Shown: piece by piece, positions 27,482 to 36,433 of the stretch
Numbering within the stretch: the first letter of the stretch is position 1
How the letters are laid out: each line of letters begins with the position of its first letter
Assembly: GCA_001942415.1 (NCBI GenBank)
Contig: MKJX01000110.1
Span: 1-64,000 of the forward strand
Reading direction: 5' to 3'
DNA length: 64,000 nt
Source of the DNA: Pseudonocardia sp. CNS-139
GTDB lineage: Bacteria > Actinomycetota > Actinomycetes > Mycobacteriales > Pseudonocardiaceae
Notes under the pieces: generated by a model
What the model was told of the DNA's origin: nothing
The model's input: only the letters and a program-made list of their open reading frames with translations
Databases searched by the model: none
Made by a program: the position numbers and the translations under genes

Positions 27482-28231
27482 CTAGTCGAGCCCGCGGCGC
27501 CCGGGCGCCCAGAACGGCTTGACCACCACCGACCGGCGCGGCAGGCCGCGTTCCTGCACGAGGTGGCGCACCACGGCCTGGCAGGAGCGGGCCTCGCCCG
27601 CGACGTACGCGGCCCCGGGCCCGGCGGGCAGCGGCAGCGCGCGCACGGCCGCGACCAGCCCGTCCGCGTCCGGCCCTGCGGCGCCGCGCTCCACCCAGGT
27701 CAGCTCGTCGGAGCGCGGGAACGTGAACCGGTCGGCCGCGTCGCGCACCTGGACGACGCCGTGCACCGGGGCGTCCGGCGGGAGCGCGGCGAGCATCGCG
27801 GCGAACGCGACCGCCGCCGTCTCGTCGCCGACGAGCACGTGGTGTGCGGCGTCCGGACGCGGCACGAACCGCCCCTCCGGCCTGCGGAACGCCACCGGCG
27901 CACCGGGGGCGATCCCGCGGGCCCACAGCGCGCCCGGCCCGGCGCCGGGGTGGTCGAGCACGCCGAGGTCGAGCGTGCCGGCCGGGTCGAACGCCCAGAC
28001 CGTGTAGGTGCGCAGCAGGTCGCGGCCCAGGTCACGCAGCCGCTCGACGTCGCGCACCACGACCCGGACGTGCTGGCCGGGCGTCCAGCGCAGATCGTGC
28101 AGGGCCGGGCCGGCGAGCTGGATCCGGCGCAGGCGGGGCGTGACGAGCGCGACGTCGCGGACGTCGGCGGTGACGGTGAGCCGGTCGAGCACGGCGCCCA
28201 GCGCACGGCTGCGGGTGGCGGGTTGGTCCAT
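27482..28231 (-). CDS. Siderophore-interacting protein (ferric-siderophore reductase)
   Basis: About 249 aa from ATG 28231 (a GTG at 28237 is also possible). It has an FAD-binding ferredoxin-reductase-type barrel with GQHVRVVVRD, the RTYTVWAFD flavin motif, LDLGVLDHPGAGPGALWA and GAPVAFRRPEGRF, and a C-terminal SIP domain (HVLVGDETAAVAFAAML, YVAGEARSCQAVVRHL, VVVKPFWAPGRRG). SIP proteins reduce cytoplasmic ferric siderophores to release iron. No siderophore synthesis or uptake genes adjoin it, so it is a solitary copy here. Intact. Confidence 0.85.
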   Translation of the reverse strand: MDQPATRSRALGAVLDRLTVTADVRDVALVTPRLRRIQLAGPALHDLRWTPGQHVRVVVRDVERLRDLGRDLLRTYTVWAFDPAGTLDLGVLDHPGAGPGALWARGIAPGAPVAFRRPEGRFVPRPDAAHHVLVGDETAAVAFAAMLAALPPDAPVHGVVQVRDAADRFTFPRSDELTWVERGAAGPDADGLVAAVRALPLPAGPGAAYVAGEARSCQAVVRHLVQERGLPRRSVVVKPFWAPGRRGLD

Positions 28232-28396
28232 GGGCACAGCTTCCGGTCCCGCGTACCCGGCACGTCAAGGTGCCGCGGGCGGCGACGCTGAGAGAGCGCT
28301 GGGAAACGCCGGGAGCGGCCCGACCGGCGCAGCATGCCGCACAGCATCGAGTGCACGCGCCGCGTGAGGATGAGCTGTTCCGGCACGGACGCGCGG

Positions 28397-29140
28397 TCAC
28401 GGCGGGCCCGCCCCCGGCCCGGTGCGAGGGCCCGCAGCGTCGCGCCGCCGGAGGCGCGTTTGACTGGTACTCGCGCGCGGGTAGGAGAGCGGCTGCGGCC
28501 GGTGTCCGGGCACAGGTCGGCGGGGGAGCGCGGGCGGCCCGGTCCGGGACGGCGCTCGGCGAGGAACACCGGACCCCGCCGCCGGTTCCCGACCAGCTCC
28601 GCGAGCAGCGCGGACGTCGCCGGCGACCAGCGCACCCGGCCGCGGCGGGCGCGGGCGGCGGCGAGGTCCAGGTCGTCGACGTCGAGCGCGAGCACCTCGC
28701 GGGCCGGCGCCCCGCTCTCGTGCAGCACGCGCCAGAGCACCCGCTCGCGCAGCCCGACGTCGGCGCGGCCGGCGAGCGCGGCGACCCGCTCCGCGGGCAG
28801 CGGCCGGGGGCGGCCGCGCGGGGCCGGGCGTTACGAGCGCGCCGTCGAGCGGGCCGGTGCCGGCCCACGCCGCGAACGCGCGCAGGGCCGCGCGGTGCCG
28901 GTTCCACGTGGCGGGCGCGGCCCGCGCCCAGGCCGCGGCGAACACGGCGGCGACGCGGGCCGGGGAGAGCGCCGCGAGTGGCAGGTCGTCGCCCAGCTCG
29001 CGGCGCAGCCGGTCGAGGGTCTGGCGGTAGCGCCGCGAGCGGCAGGTCGTCGCCCAGCTCGCGGCGCAGCCGGTCGAGGGTCTGGCGGTAGGACCGGACG
29101 GTCTCGGCACTGCGGCCGGGACCGGCGAGGAACCCCGCCG
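28397..29140 (-). pseudogene. Tyrosine recombinase / integrase-like remnant
   Basis: Reading the minus strand through frame changes gives an integrase N-terminal SAM-like domain (SAETVRSYRQTLDRLRREL, then TWNRHRAALRAFAAWAG). It continues as part of a catalytic domain in another frame (VLWRVLHESGAPAREVLALD, then DDLDLAAARARRGRVRW and RRRGPVFLAERRP). The characteristic DLCPDTGR phrase follows, then the frame is lost and no convincing Arg-His-x-x-Arg box is seen. A 61-base tandem duplication at 28970 shifts the frame inside the N-terminal domain. Upstream it is in frame with the sigma-factor tail. It looks degraded and is probably not functional. Confidence 0.45.
28970..29091. repeat. 61-base tandem duplication
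   Basis: The unit beginning CGCCGCGAG and ending CTGGCGGTA occurs twice in a row, at 28970-29030 and 29031-29091, with one difference visible near the start (GAGTGG versus GAGCGG). Because 61 is not a multiple of three, it throws the integrase-like reading frame off. It could be a recent slipped duplication or an assembly artefact. Confidence 0.85.
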
Positions 29141-29179
29141 CCGCGGCGCCCAGGGCGGGCGAGCCCTCGTCGGTGCGCA

Positions 29180-30419
29180 GCGCCGCCGCGCGGCGCAGCC
29201 ACACCGCGCGTTCGGGCGCGCTGGCCGTCAGCTCCGCGGCGCGGGCGAACTCGGTACGCGCCTCCGCGGCCCGGCCCAGCCGCGCGAGCAGGTCGCCGCG
29301 CGTGCCGGCAGGAGCGGGTACCGGGCGAGCGCGGGCTCGGTCAGCAGCGGCTCGGTGAGCCGCAGGCCCTCCTCGGGCCCGCGCGCATCGCGACGGCGAC
29401 GGCCCGGTTGAGCGCGACGACCGGCGAGGGCGCGACCCGCGCCAGCAGCTCGTAGAGGGTCGCGATCTGCCCCCAGTCGGTGTCGGCGGCCGACCGGGCC
29501 CGGGCGTGGCAGGCCGCGATCGTCGCCTGCAGGACGTACGGACCGGGCGGGGCCCCGGTCTCCCCGGCGCGCAGCAGCGCGGTGAACCCGGCGCGGATGC
29601 GGTCCCGGTCCCACCGGCCGCGGTCCTGGTCCTGCAGCAGGACCGGGACGCCGTCGGTGTCGACGCGGGCGGCCCGGCGGCTGTGCTGCAGCTCCATGAG
29701 GGCGAGCAGGCCGTGCGCCTCGGCCGAGTCGGGGGCGAGCGCGGCGAGCATCCGGGCCAGCCGGATCGCCTCGTCGCAGAGCGCCGGGCGGATCCAGTCG
29801 GCGCCCCCGGTGGCCGCGTAGCCCTCGTTGAAGACGAGGTAGAGCACGTCCATCACGGACGCCAGCCGGGCGGCCCGCTCCGGCCCGGCCGGCACCTCGA
29901 ACGGCACCTGGCTCGCGGCGAGCGCGCGTTTGGCGCGCACGATCCGCTGCCCGACGGCCGACTCGCCGACCAGGAACGCGCGGGCGATCTCGTCGGTGCG
30001 CAGCCCGCCGACCACCCGCAGCGTCAGCGCCACCCGGGCCTCCGCGGAGAGCACCGGGTGGCAGGAGACGACCATCAGCCGCAGGACGTCGTCGTCGAGG
30101 TTGTCCTCGGCGGGCTCGGGGACGCCGTCCTGGTCGTCGAGGCCGCGTGCGATCTCGGCGTAGCCGCGGTCGCCGCGTTCCCGGCGGCGCAGGGCGTCCA
30201 CCGCGCGGCGGCGGGCCACCGTGGTGAGCCAGCGCCCGGGTTCTCCGGGATCCCGGCGGCCGGCCACTGCTCCAGCGCCGCGACCAGCGCGTCCTGCGCC
30301 AGCTCCTCGGCGAGGCCGACGTCGCCCGCGAGCATCCGCGCGAGCCCGGCGACGATCCGCGCCGACTCCCGCCGCCAGATCCCGTCGACGGCGGCGCCGA
30401 CGCCGCGCGGCCCGGTCAC
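29180..30419 (-). CDS. ECF42-type sigma factor with C-terminal TPR extension
   Basis: RNA polymerase sigma factor of the COG4941/DUF6596 type. The GTG at 30419 overlaps the stop of the DGPF gene. Region 2 reads RIVAGLARMLAGDVGLAEEL, then AQDALVAALEQWP; the linker has WLTTVARRRAVDALRRRERG. Region 4 has TLRVVGGLRTDEIARAFLVG, then ESAVGQRIVRAKRAL. The long extension (VLYLVFNEGYAAT, SAEAHGLLALMELQHSR, LLARVAPSPVVALNRAVAV) is diagnostic of ECF42. Bases are lost near 30240, 29385 and 29300. The C-terminal end is uncertain because no stop separates it from the integrase-like remnant. ECF42 factors are co-encoded with DGPF proteins, as here. Confidence 0.8.
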
Positions 30420-30745
30420 CCGGTGGCGGGTCCGAAGACCTGGTGCAGGACGGACGTGCCGCCGCCGAAGAGCGCGTGGAAGCGCCGGGTGATCTCGATC
30501 GCGTCCTCCCGGGAGGCCACCTCGACCAGGGCGAAGCTCACGATCGCCTCCTTGGTCTCGGCGAACGGCCCGTCGGTGAGGGTGACGTGGCCGTCGGCCG
30601 TGGTGACGCGGGTGCCGGCGTCCAGCCCGCCCGTCGCGACCAGCACACCCTCGCGGGTCAGCTCCTCGATGAACGCGCCCATCTTCGTGTACATCGCCGC
30701 GTCGAGCTCGCCGCCGTCGTCCGTCGTGGTCAGCAGGAACTGCAC
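30416..30745 (-). CDS. YCII-related DGPF-domain protein
   Basis: Intact, 109 aa. The GTG at 30745 has a GAGGAGG site. It opens VQFLLTTTDDGGEL and contains the LTDGPFAETKEAIVSFALVE motif that gives the family its name, then SREDAIEITRRFHALFGG. DGPF proteins are the constant genomic partners of ECF42 sigma factors, usually also their targets. Here the sigma gene follows with a four-base overlap. Function unknown; members are thought to be small enzymes or ligand-binding proteins related to YCII. Confidence 0.85.
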   Translation of the reverse strand: MQFLLTTTDDGGELDAAMYTKMGAFIEELTREGVLVATGGLDAGTRVTTADGHVTLTDGPFAETKEAIVSFALVEVASREDAIEITRRFHALFGGGTSVLHQVFGPATG

Positions 30746-30775
30746 AGGACCTCCTCGGTCGGGGCGGCCCATCGT

Positions 30776-30810
30776 ATGTGACAGGGAACGCCCGATGTGA
30801 CAGGGAACGC
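30776..30810. repeat. 16-base direct repeat between the DGPF and DUF998 genes
   Basis: ATGTGACAGGGAACGC occurs twice, at 30776-30791 and 30795-30810, a 19-base period of about two helical turns. It lies between the divergent DGPF start (30745) and DUF998 start (30916). The GGGAAC phrase resembles an ECF-type -35 box reading rightward; the complementary TGTCAC reads toward the DGPF gene. It could hold promoter or operator elements for this stress operon. Confidence 0.5.
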
Positions 30811-30915
30811 GTGGATCCGCAGGTCCGTGGCCCCTTCGTGGGCCTCGTCGGTTTCCGGCCCCACGGATCGACGCAGGGGCGAGCAAGGAAACCAGATCCC
30901 CGGGAGGAACCCGAC

Positions 30916-31566
30916 ATGTCCGTCACCACCGGCCGCCCCGTCCGTGCCCACGACGCCCGCACCCGCACGCTGCTCTCCGGCCTCGTCGCCGGGTTCGGCG
31001 TCTTCGGCGTCGTCTCGCTCACCCAGGCCGCCACCCGCGAGGGCTTCGACCTCACCCGCTTCCCGCTCAGCTCGCTGTCCAACGGCGACCTGGGCTGGCT
31101 TCAGATCACGAACTTCATCGTCTCGGGGCTGCTGACGGTCGCCGGGGCCGTCGGCCTGCGCCGCGCGATGCATGGCACGCCCGGCGGCACCTGGGCGCCG
31201 CGGCTGGCCGGGACCTGGGGGGTCGGGCTCGTCCTGTCCGGCCCGTTCGTCCTGCAGGGCGGCGGCGGGTTCCCGGTCGGCGACCCCGGCGTGCCCGGCC
31301 TCACCGCCGGGACGATCGGCCACCTGCTCGTCGGCACGATCGCGTTCGCGGCGCTCATCGCCGCCTGCTACGTGCTGGGCCGGCACTACGCGCGGGCCGG
31401 TGAGCGCGGCATGGCCGTGGGCTCGCGGATCGCCGGCACCGTCTTCCTGGTCGGTGACGTGTGCTCGTCGGCGGGGGCGCCCGCCGGCTCGCTGGTGCTG
31501 GCGGTGACGGCGCTCACCGCGATGGGGTGGCTGGCGGCGGTCGCCGTGGTCGAGCGGCGCCGCTGA
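30916..31566 (+). CDS. DUF998-family membrane protein
   Basis: Intact, 216 aa from ATG 30916 with GGAGGAA upstream. About six transmembrane helices. Typical DUF998 features are SLTQAATREGFDLTRFPLSS, LSNGDLGWLQITNFIVSGLL, VLSGPFVLQGGGGFPVGDPG and a conserved His in GTIGHLLVGTIAF. The family has unknown function. It is divergent from the ECF42/DGPF pair and shares its promoter region, so it may be a target of that sigma factor (inference). A strong hairpin follows the stop. Confidence 0.8.
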   Translation: MSVTTGRPVRAHDARTRTLLSGLVAGFGVFGVVSLTQAATREGFDLTRFPLSSLSNGDLGWLQITNFIVSGLLTVAGAVGLRRAMHGTPGGTWAPRLAGTWGVGLVLSGPFVLQGGGGFPVGDPGVPGLTAGTIGHLLVGTIAFAALIAACYVLGRHYARAGERGMAVGSRIAGTVFLVGDVCSSAGAPAGSLVLAVTALTAMGWLAAVAVVERRR

Positions 31567-31584
31567 GCACGCGCCCGACCGGCC

Positions 31585-31616
31585 CGGCGCCGCGGGGGTC
31601 CGCCCCCGCGGCGCCG
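31585..31616. terminator. GC-rich hairpin terminator after DUF998
   Basis: CGGCGCCGCGGGGG, a four-base loop (TCCG), then CCCCCGCGGCGCCG: a perfect 14-base stem 18 bases after the DUF998 stop. There is no U tract, as is common for actinobacterial terminators. Confidence 0.7.
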
Positions 31617-31624
31617 AGCGCGGC

Positions 31625-31756
31625 CGTGGCCGAGCCGACACCCGGGCCCGCGTCGTCCGGGTACCGGCGGCGGCGCGGGCCAGCGAGGATGTCGACGTCG
31701 CGCTGCGCGTGCGCGACGGCTTGACCTACGTCGACAAGGAGCCGGACCAGCAGTGA
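31625..31756 (+). pseudogene. Orphan C-terminal coding tail before ligJ
   Basis: A reading frame ends in DVDVALRVRDGLTYVDKEPDQQ-type codons split here as DVDVALRVRD and GLTYVDKEPDQQ, with its TGA (31754-31756) overlapping the GTG of ligJ in the usual coupled manner. The frame begins only just after the terminator hairpin, leaving fewer than 45 codons and no plausible start. It looks like the last part of a gene once upstream in a ligJ operon. An aldolase of the RraA/LigK type ends in a similar GLxYVD phrase, but that identification is weak. Confidence 0.3.
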
Positions 31757-32770
31757 TCATCGACTGTCACGGGCACTTCACCACCGTCCCCGCACCGCAC
31801 CAGGAGTTCCGGGCGGCGCAGCTGGCCGCGCTGGCCGACCCGACGCTGCCGGCGCCGGTGGTGCCGGCCATCAGCGACGACGCGATCCGCGAGAGCATCG
31901 AGGGCAACCAGCTCAAGGTGCTGCGCGAGCGCGGCGGGGACCTGATGATCTTCTCGCCGCGGGCGCGAGCATGGAGCACCACGTGCCGGACGTCGCGACG
32001 GCGCGGGCCTGGGCGACGGCGTGCAACGCCTGATCACGCGGGTGGTGGGGCTCTTCCCGGAGCACTTCGTGGGGGTGTGCCAGCTGCCGCAGGTCCCGGA
32101 CGGCCCGCTGGACGTCGTCGTCGCGGAGCTGCGCCGGTGCGTGGAGACGATGGGCTTCGTGGGCTGCAACCTCAGCCCGGACCCGTCGGGCGGGTTCTGG
32201 ACGTCGAAGCCGCTGACCGACGAGTACTGGTACCCGCTCTACGAGGCGATGGTGGAGCTGGACGTGCCCGGCATGGTGCACGTCTCCAGCTCGTGCAACC
32301 CGAACTTCCACGCACTGGGCGCGCACTACCTCAACGCCGACACGTCGGTGTTCATGCAGCTGCTGGAAGGCGACCTGTTCGAGCGGTTCCCGACGCTGCG
32401 GCTGGTGATCCCGCACGGCGGCGGCGCGGTGCCGTACCACTGGGGCCGCTACCGGGGGCTGGCGGTGCGGCTGGGCCGGCCGGACCCGTCCGAGCTGCTG
32501 CGCAACGTCTTCTTCGACACCTGCGTCTACCACCAGCCGGGGATCGACCTGCTGACGCGCGTCGTGGCCGTCGAGAACATCCTGTTCGCCTCGGAGATGA
32601 TCGGCGCGGTACGCGGTGCGGACCCGGCGACGGGCGTCGCGTGGGACGACACGAAGCACTACGTCGACCGCGCCGGGATGGACGACAAGGCCCTCCAGGC
32701 GATCTTCGAGGGCAACGCCCGGCGGGTCTACCCGCGGCTCGACGCGCAGCTGACGGCGGCCGGCAAGTAG
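31753..32770 (+). CDS. ligJ: 4-Oxalomesaconate hydratase
   Basis: About 339 aa, an amidohydrolase-superfamily hydratase of the protocatechuate 4,5-cleavage and gallate pathways. It converts 4-oxalomesaconate to 4-carboxy-4-hydroxy-2-oxoadipate. It matches LigJ throughout: IIDCHGHFTT (metal-binding HxH), SIEGNQLKVLRERGGDLMIF, SPRASMEHH, GFVGCNLSPDPSGGFW, VHVSSSCNPNFHALGAHYLN, IPHGGGAVPYHWGR, FFDTCVYHQPGIDLL, LFASEMIGAVRG and GNARRVYPRLD. Two one-base losses, near 31965 and 32028, break the frame. No ring-cleavage dioxygenase, LigI or LigK is in this window, so the rest of the pathway is elsewhere or lost. Confidence 0.88.
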
Positions 32771-32849
32771 GCCGGCGGACGGCGGCCACGGAGCGACGCC
32801 GGGCGTATACGCTCCCGGCGCCCGCCGTCCGCAGAAAGTGAGTCGCGAC

Positions 32850-33671
32850 ATGACCGACGACGCCTCGATCGCCGGGACCGGGATCGACGACAGCGTCCCC
32901 CACTCGGCCCGCATCTGGAACTACTGGCTCGGCGGCAAGGACAACTACGCCGTCGACCGCGAGGCCGGCGACGCCTGGGTGGCCGTGCACCCGGAGATCA
33001 CGGTGATCGCGCGCGAGACCCGGGCGTTCCTCCGGCGCACGGTCACCTACCTCGCCGGCGAGGTCGCATCCGCCAGTTCCTCGACGTGGGCACCGGCCTG
33101 CCGACGGCCGACAACACCCACGAGGTCGCGCAGCGCGTCGCGCCCGAGTCGCGGATCGTGTACGTCGACAACGACCCGCTCGTGCTGGCGCACGCCCGCG
33201 CCTGCTGACCAGCACCCCCGAGGGCTCCACCCGGTACCTGCACGCCGACATGCACGACTCGGAGGAGCTGGTCGAGGGCGCCGCCGAGATCCTCGACTTC
33301 ACGCAGCCGGTCGCCGTGTTCTTCATGGGCGTGCTCGGCCACATCCACGACCTGGACGAGGCCCGTTCGCTGGTCGGGCGCTGATGGCCCGGGTGCCGGC
33401 GGGCAGCTACCTGACCATCTGCGACGGCACCCACGCGGCCGGGGACGCGGCGGTCCAGCAGGCGCAGGAGGAGTACGCCGACACCGGCGCGGTCGCCTAC
33501 CTGAACAAGCACCAGCACGAGATCGCGAGCCTCTTCGAGGGGCTGGAGTGGGTGGAGCCCGGGTTCGTGTCGGTGCCGCTCTGGCGGCCGGACGTGCCCG
33601 AGGGCGTGACGGCGCTCCCGTCCCAGCCGCAGCCCATCGACCTCTACGGCGGGATGGCCCGCAAGGCGTAG
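32850..33671 (+). CDS. DUF574 SAM-dependent methyltransferase-family protein
   Basis: About 274 aa. It belongs to the Methyltransf_19/DUF574 family, abundant in actinomycetes. The opening DSVPHSARIWNYWLGGKDNY is diagnostic, followed by the SAM-binding FLDVGTGLPTADNTHEVAQ, IVYVDNDPLVLAHAR, YLHADMHD, and AVFFMGVLGHIHDLDEA. Three one-base losses, near 33068, 33205 and 33382, break it. The start is ATG 32850 (a GTG at 32838 is in frame). Substrate unknown. The family is often present in dozens of copies per genome and does not mark a pathway. Confidence 0.8.
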   Translation: MTDDASIAGTGIDDSVPHSARIWNYWLGGKDNYAVDREAGDAWVAVHPEITVIARETRAFLRRTVTYLAGEVASASSSTWAPACRRPTTPTRSRSASRPSRGSCTSTTTRSCWRTPAPADQHPRGLHPVPARRHARLGGAGRGRRRDPRLHAAGRRVLHGRARPHPRPGRGPFAGRALMARVPAGSYLTICDGTHAAGDAAVQQAQEEYADTGAVAYLNKHQHEIASLFEGLEWVEPGFVSVPLWRPDVPEGVTALPSQPQPIDLYGGMARKA

Positions 33672-33692
33672 CCCCGCGATCGGTCGGCGCCG

Positions 33693-34591
33693 TCACGCCG
33701 CCGGTGCGTAGGCCCCGGCGGCGATGTCCTCGTAGAGCGTCGGGCCGGTCGGCGTCCACCCGAGCAGCTCGCGGGTGCGGGCGTTCGACGCGGCCACGTC
33801 CATGGCGAAGAAGTGCCCGATCCAGCCGAAGTGCGCTTCGACGTCCGCGGCCGCGACCGACACCGCCGGCAGCCCGAGGGAGGCGCCGATGGCGGCGGCG
33901 AGGTCCCGGGAGGGCAGGCCGGGCTCGGCCACCGCGTGCACCCGCGCGCCCGCGGGCGCTTCTCCAGCGCGAGCCGGACCAGCCGCGCGGCGTCCGAGCG
34001 GTGCACGGCCGCCCACCTGGTCGAGCCGTCGCCGACGTACCCGGCCGCGCCTCGCTCCCGCGCGATCCGCGTGAGCGTCGCGGTGAAGCCGTGGTCGCGC
34101 ATCCCGTGCACGGTCGGGGCGAACCGCAGCGCCACCGGACGCACCCCGCGGTCGGCGTAGGACAGGGCGAGGTTCTCGCTGCCGCCGCGCATCGAGCCGG
34201 GCCCGTGGAACGGCGAGGGGTCGTCCTCGGTGAGGGGCCGGCCGAGGCCGCCCGACGCCAGCCCGGAGGCGATCAGGAACGGCCGGCCACTGCCGGCGAG
34301 GGCGTCGAGCATCCGCCGGACGGCCGCGTGCTCGCTGCGGCCGGCGGCGGCGTAGTCGGTGAAGTCGTGCTTGAAGGCGAGGTGGACGACACCGTCGGCG
34401 GCCGCGGCGGCCGCGGCCAGGCCGTCGGGGTCGTCGAGGCTGCCGCGGAGCACGCGGGCGCCCTTGGCGGCCAGCGCGGCGGCCGCATCGTCCGAGCGGG
34501 CGAGGCCGACGACCTCGTGGCCGTCGGCGAGCAGCTCGGTGGTGACGGCCGAGCCGATCCAGCCGGAGGCGCCGGTGACGAAGACGCGCAT
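33693..34591 (-). CDS. NAD(P)-dependent epimerase/dehydratase (extended SDR)
   Basis: About 299 aa. The N-terminal Rossmann motif VFVTGASGWIGSAVTTELLA is followed by VVGLARSDDAAAAL, GVVHLAFKHDF, PFLIASGLASG and PTVHGMRDHGFTATL. The catalytic Tyr-x-x-x-Lys of classic SDRs is not obvious, as in many atypical members. One base is missing near 33957, in the ALEKRPAGARVHAVAE part. It is divergent from a TetR gene with a strong palindrome between them and is very likely its target. Substrate unknown. Confidence 0.82.
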
Positions 34592-34619
34592 GGACGTTCC
34601 TTCCGTGGATGACAGTGAC

Positions 34620-34645
34620 TGACATCGGTTCTACACCCGATGTCA
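34620..34645. promoter_or_regulatory. Operator palindrome between SDR and TetR genes
   Basis: TGACATCGG, an eight-base spacer, then CCGATGTCA: a perfect nine-base inverted repeat. Outside it a second pair, ATGACAG at 34609 and CTGTCAT at 34650, is arranged symmetrically. Both lie within the 82-base gap between divergent starts, the standard layout of a TetR repressor controlling itself and its neighbour. Confidence 0.75.
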
Positions 34646-34673
34646 GCGGCTGTCATCACGTACGATCGCCCGT

Positions 34674-35254
34674 GTGGGTCGCTGGCAGCCCGACGCGCGC
34701 GGGCGGATGGCACGCGCCGCGATGGAGCTGTTCGCGGAGCGCGGCTTCGAGCAGACCACCGCGGGCGACATCGCCGAGCGTGCGGGCGTCACCGAGCGCA
34801 CGTTCTTCCGGCACTTCACCGACAAGCGCGAGGTCCTGTTCGACAGCGCGCACACCCTGGAGCGCACGCGCGCGACGCCATCCTGGCCGCGCCGGCCGGC
34901 CTCGCCCCGCTCGACGCGGCGCTGACCGGGATGGTCGCCGGCGGCGGGCTGATCGCGGACGACCACGGCCACTCCGTCCGCCGCTCCCGGATCATCGCGG
35001 CCAACCCGGGCCTGCAGGAACGCGAGCTGCTGAAGCTGGCGGGGATGGCCGAGGCGACGGCCGCGGCGCTGCGCGAGCGCGGGGTGGGCGAGCCGACCGC
35101 GAGCCTGGCCGCGCACAGCGCGGTCTCGGTCTTCCAGGTCGCGTTCGCGCGCTGGGTCGCGGACGCGTCGCCGCCCGGCCTCGCCGAGTGCATCAACGAG
35201 GCCGCGGCGGCGCTGCGCGCCCTGGCCGGCCGGGACGGCCGGGGTCCCGGGTAG
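34674..35254 (+). CDS. TetR-family regulator
   Basis: About 193 aa from GTG 34674. The helix-turn-helix reads ARAAMELFAERGFEQTTAGD, then IAERAGVTERTFFRHFTDKR, then EVLFD, an archetypal TetR N-terminus. The C-terminal domain (AALTGMVAGGGL, SRIIAANPGLQERELLKLAG, FQVAFARWV) is typical of actinobacterial members. One base is lost near 34865. It is divergent from the SDR gene and faces the operator at 34620; it probably represses that enzyme in response to its substrate. Confidence 0.85.
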
Positions 35255-35257
35255 CGG

Positions 35258-36295
35258 TCAGGTGCCGTCCAGCCCCGAGACGTCCGCGCGGAACTGCATC
35301 GCCCGGTACGGCCAGTTCGTCGCGGTGTTCCACTGGCTCACCACGAGGTGCAGGTCGGCCAGCGTCGAGCCGGGCAGCACGTAGCCGCCGTAGAGCTGCG
35401 CGACGTGCCCGCCGGGGTGGTCCTCGCCGCCCCAGTCGCAGCCGCGCAGCACCGTGACCGGCGGCGCGGCGTACATGTCGGACGTCGGCCCGTCCAGCAC
35501 GCGGACGTCGATCCGGTAGCGGCCCGCGTCGAACGCCGTGAGCAGCCAGCGCTCGCGGTCGCCGTCGGGCACGCGGCGCAGCGACAGCTCGCCGAACCGG
35601 CCGTCGAGCACCACGGTCGGCGGGTTGCCCAGCCCCAGCGGCCGTCGACGAGGCCCCAGGACTCCCACGCCGCCGGGTCCGGCACCGCGGTCTCGGGCAC
35701 GCGGTGCAGCAGCAGGCCGTGCTCCCGCTGGAACCCGGTGGTGAGCGCGTACACCCAGCCGTCGGTGCCGCGTTCCCAGGTGAGCATCTGGAACAGGCCG
35801 CCGTGCAGGCCGGCGGGCCAGCGGGTGCCGGTCGGGCGCAGGTGCGGCCGCCGTCGCGCGAGCGGTGCAGCTCGGTCCAGCGCACGTTGCCCAGTTCGAG
35901 GCACACCATGACGTGCAGGTACATGTCGTCGCCGACGGTCAGGACGTCCGTGGGCAGCACGGTCGTCACCCGCCGCAGGCCCCAGCCCCAGCGCCGCCAG
36001 CCGCGGTGCACGTACCGCACCACCTGGCGGGCGTAGCCGCGCCGGCCGGCCGCGCCGGTCCAGCGCAGCCCGTCCGGGACGCTCGCCGGGTCGCCGAAGA
36101 GCACCACCGCGCGCGCCAGCCCCGTCCGCCGACGCCCGCCCTGCGGAACGTGTCGCCGAACACCGCGACCAGGTGGCCCTGCGGGGCGGTGGTCACCGTG
36201 CCGAGATCGGTGCCGCCGACGCCGAAGCGGTCGGTGTGGCCGGGGCCGGTGAGATCGGTGACCTTGGTGGCGAGCCGCTCCGTCACGGCGGACAT
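35258..36295 (-). CDS. DUF4185-domain protein
   Basis: About 346 aa, a predicted five-bladed beta-propeller-like protein of unknown function, often secreted or glycan-related. After repair it reads ATKVTDLTGPGHTDRFGVGG, then DLGTVTTAPQGHLVAVFGDT, RRVTTVLPTDVLTVGDDMYL, GGLFQMLTWERGTDGWVYAL, HVAQLYGGYVLPGSTLADLH and LVVSQWNTATNWPYRAMQF, all DUF4185 hallmarks. At least three base losses, near 36120, 35842 and 35645, break the frame. No signal peptide is evident at the ATG 36295. It is tail-to-tail with the TetR gene (three-base gap). Confidence 0.7.
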
Positions 36296-36433
36296 ACTGC
36301 CCGTCCGTGGCGGGCGGCCCCGAGGCTCCCCTACCCGCGGCGGCGCGAGACCCGGCGAGCGGTGCGGCGGGCCGTGCGACGTGCGACGCGGCGTGATCCG
36401 AACATCGTCTCCTCCTCCTTCTCCTCAGGTGTG

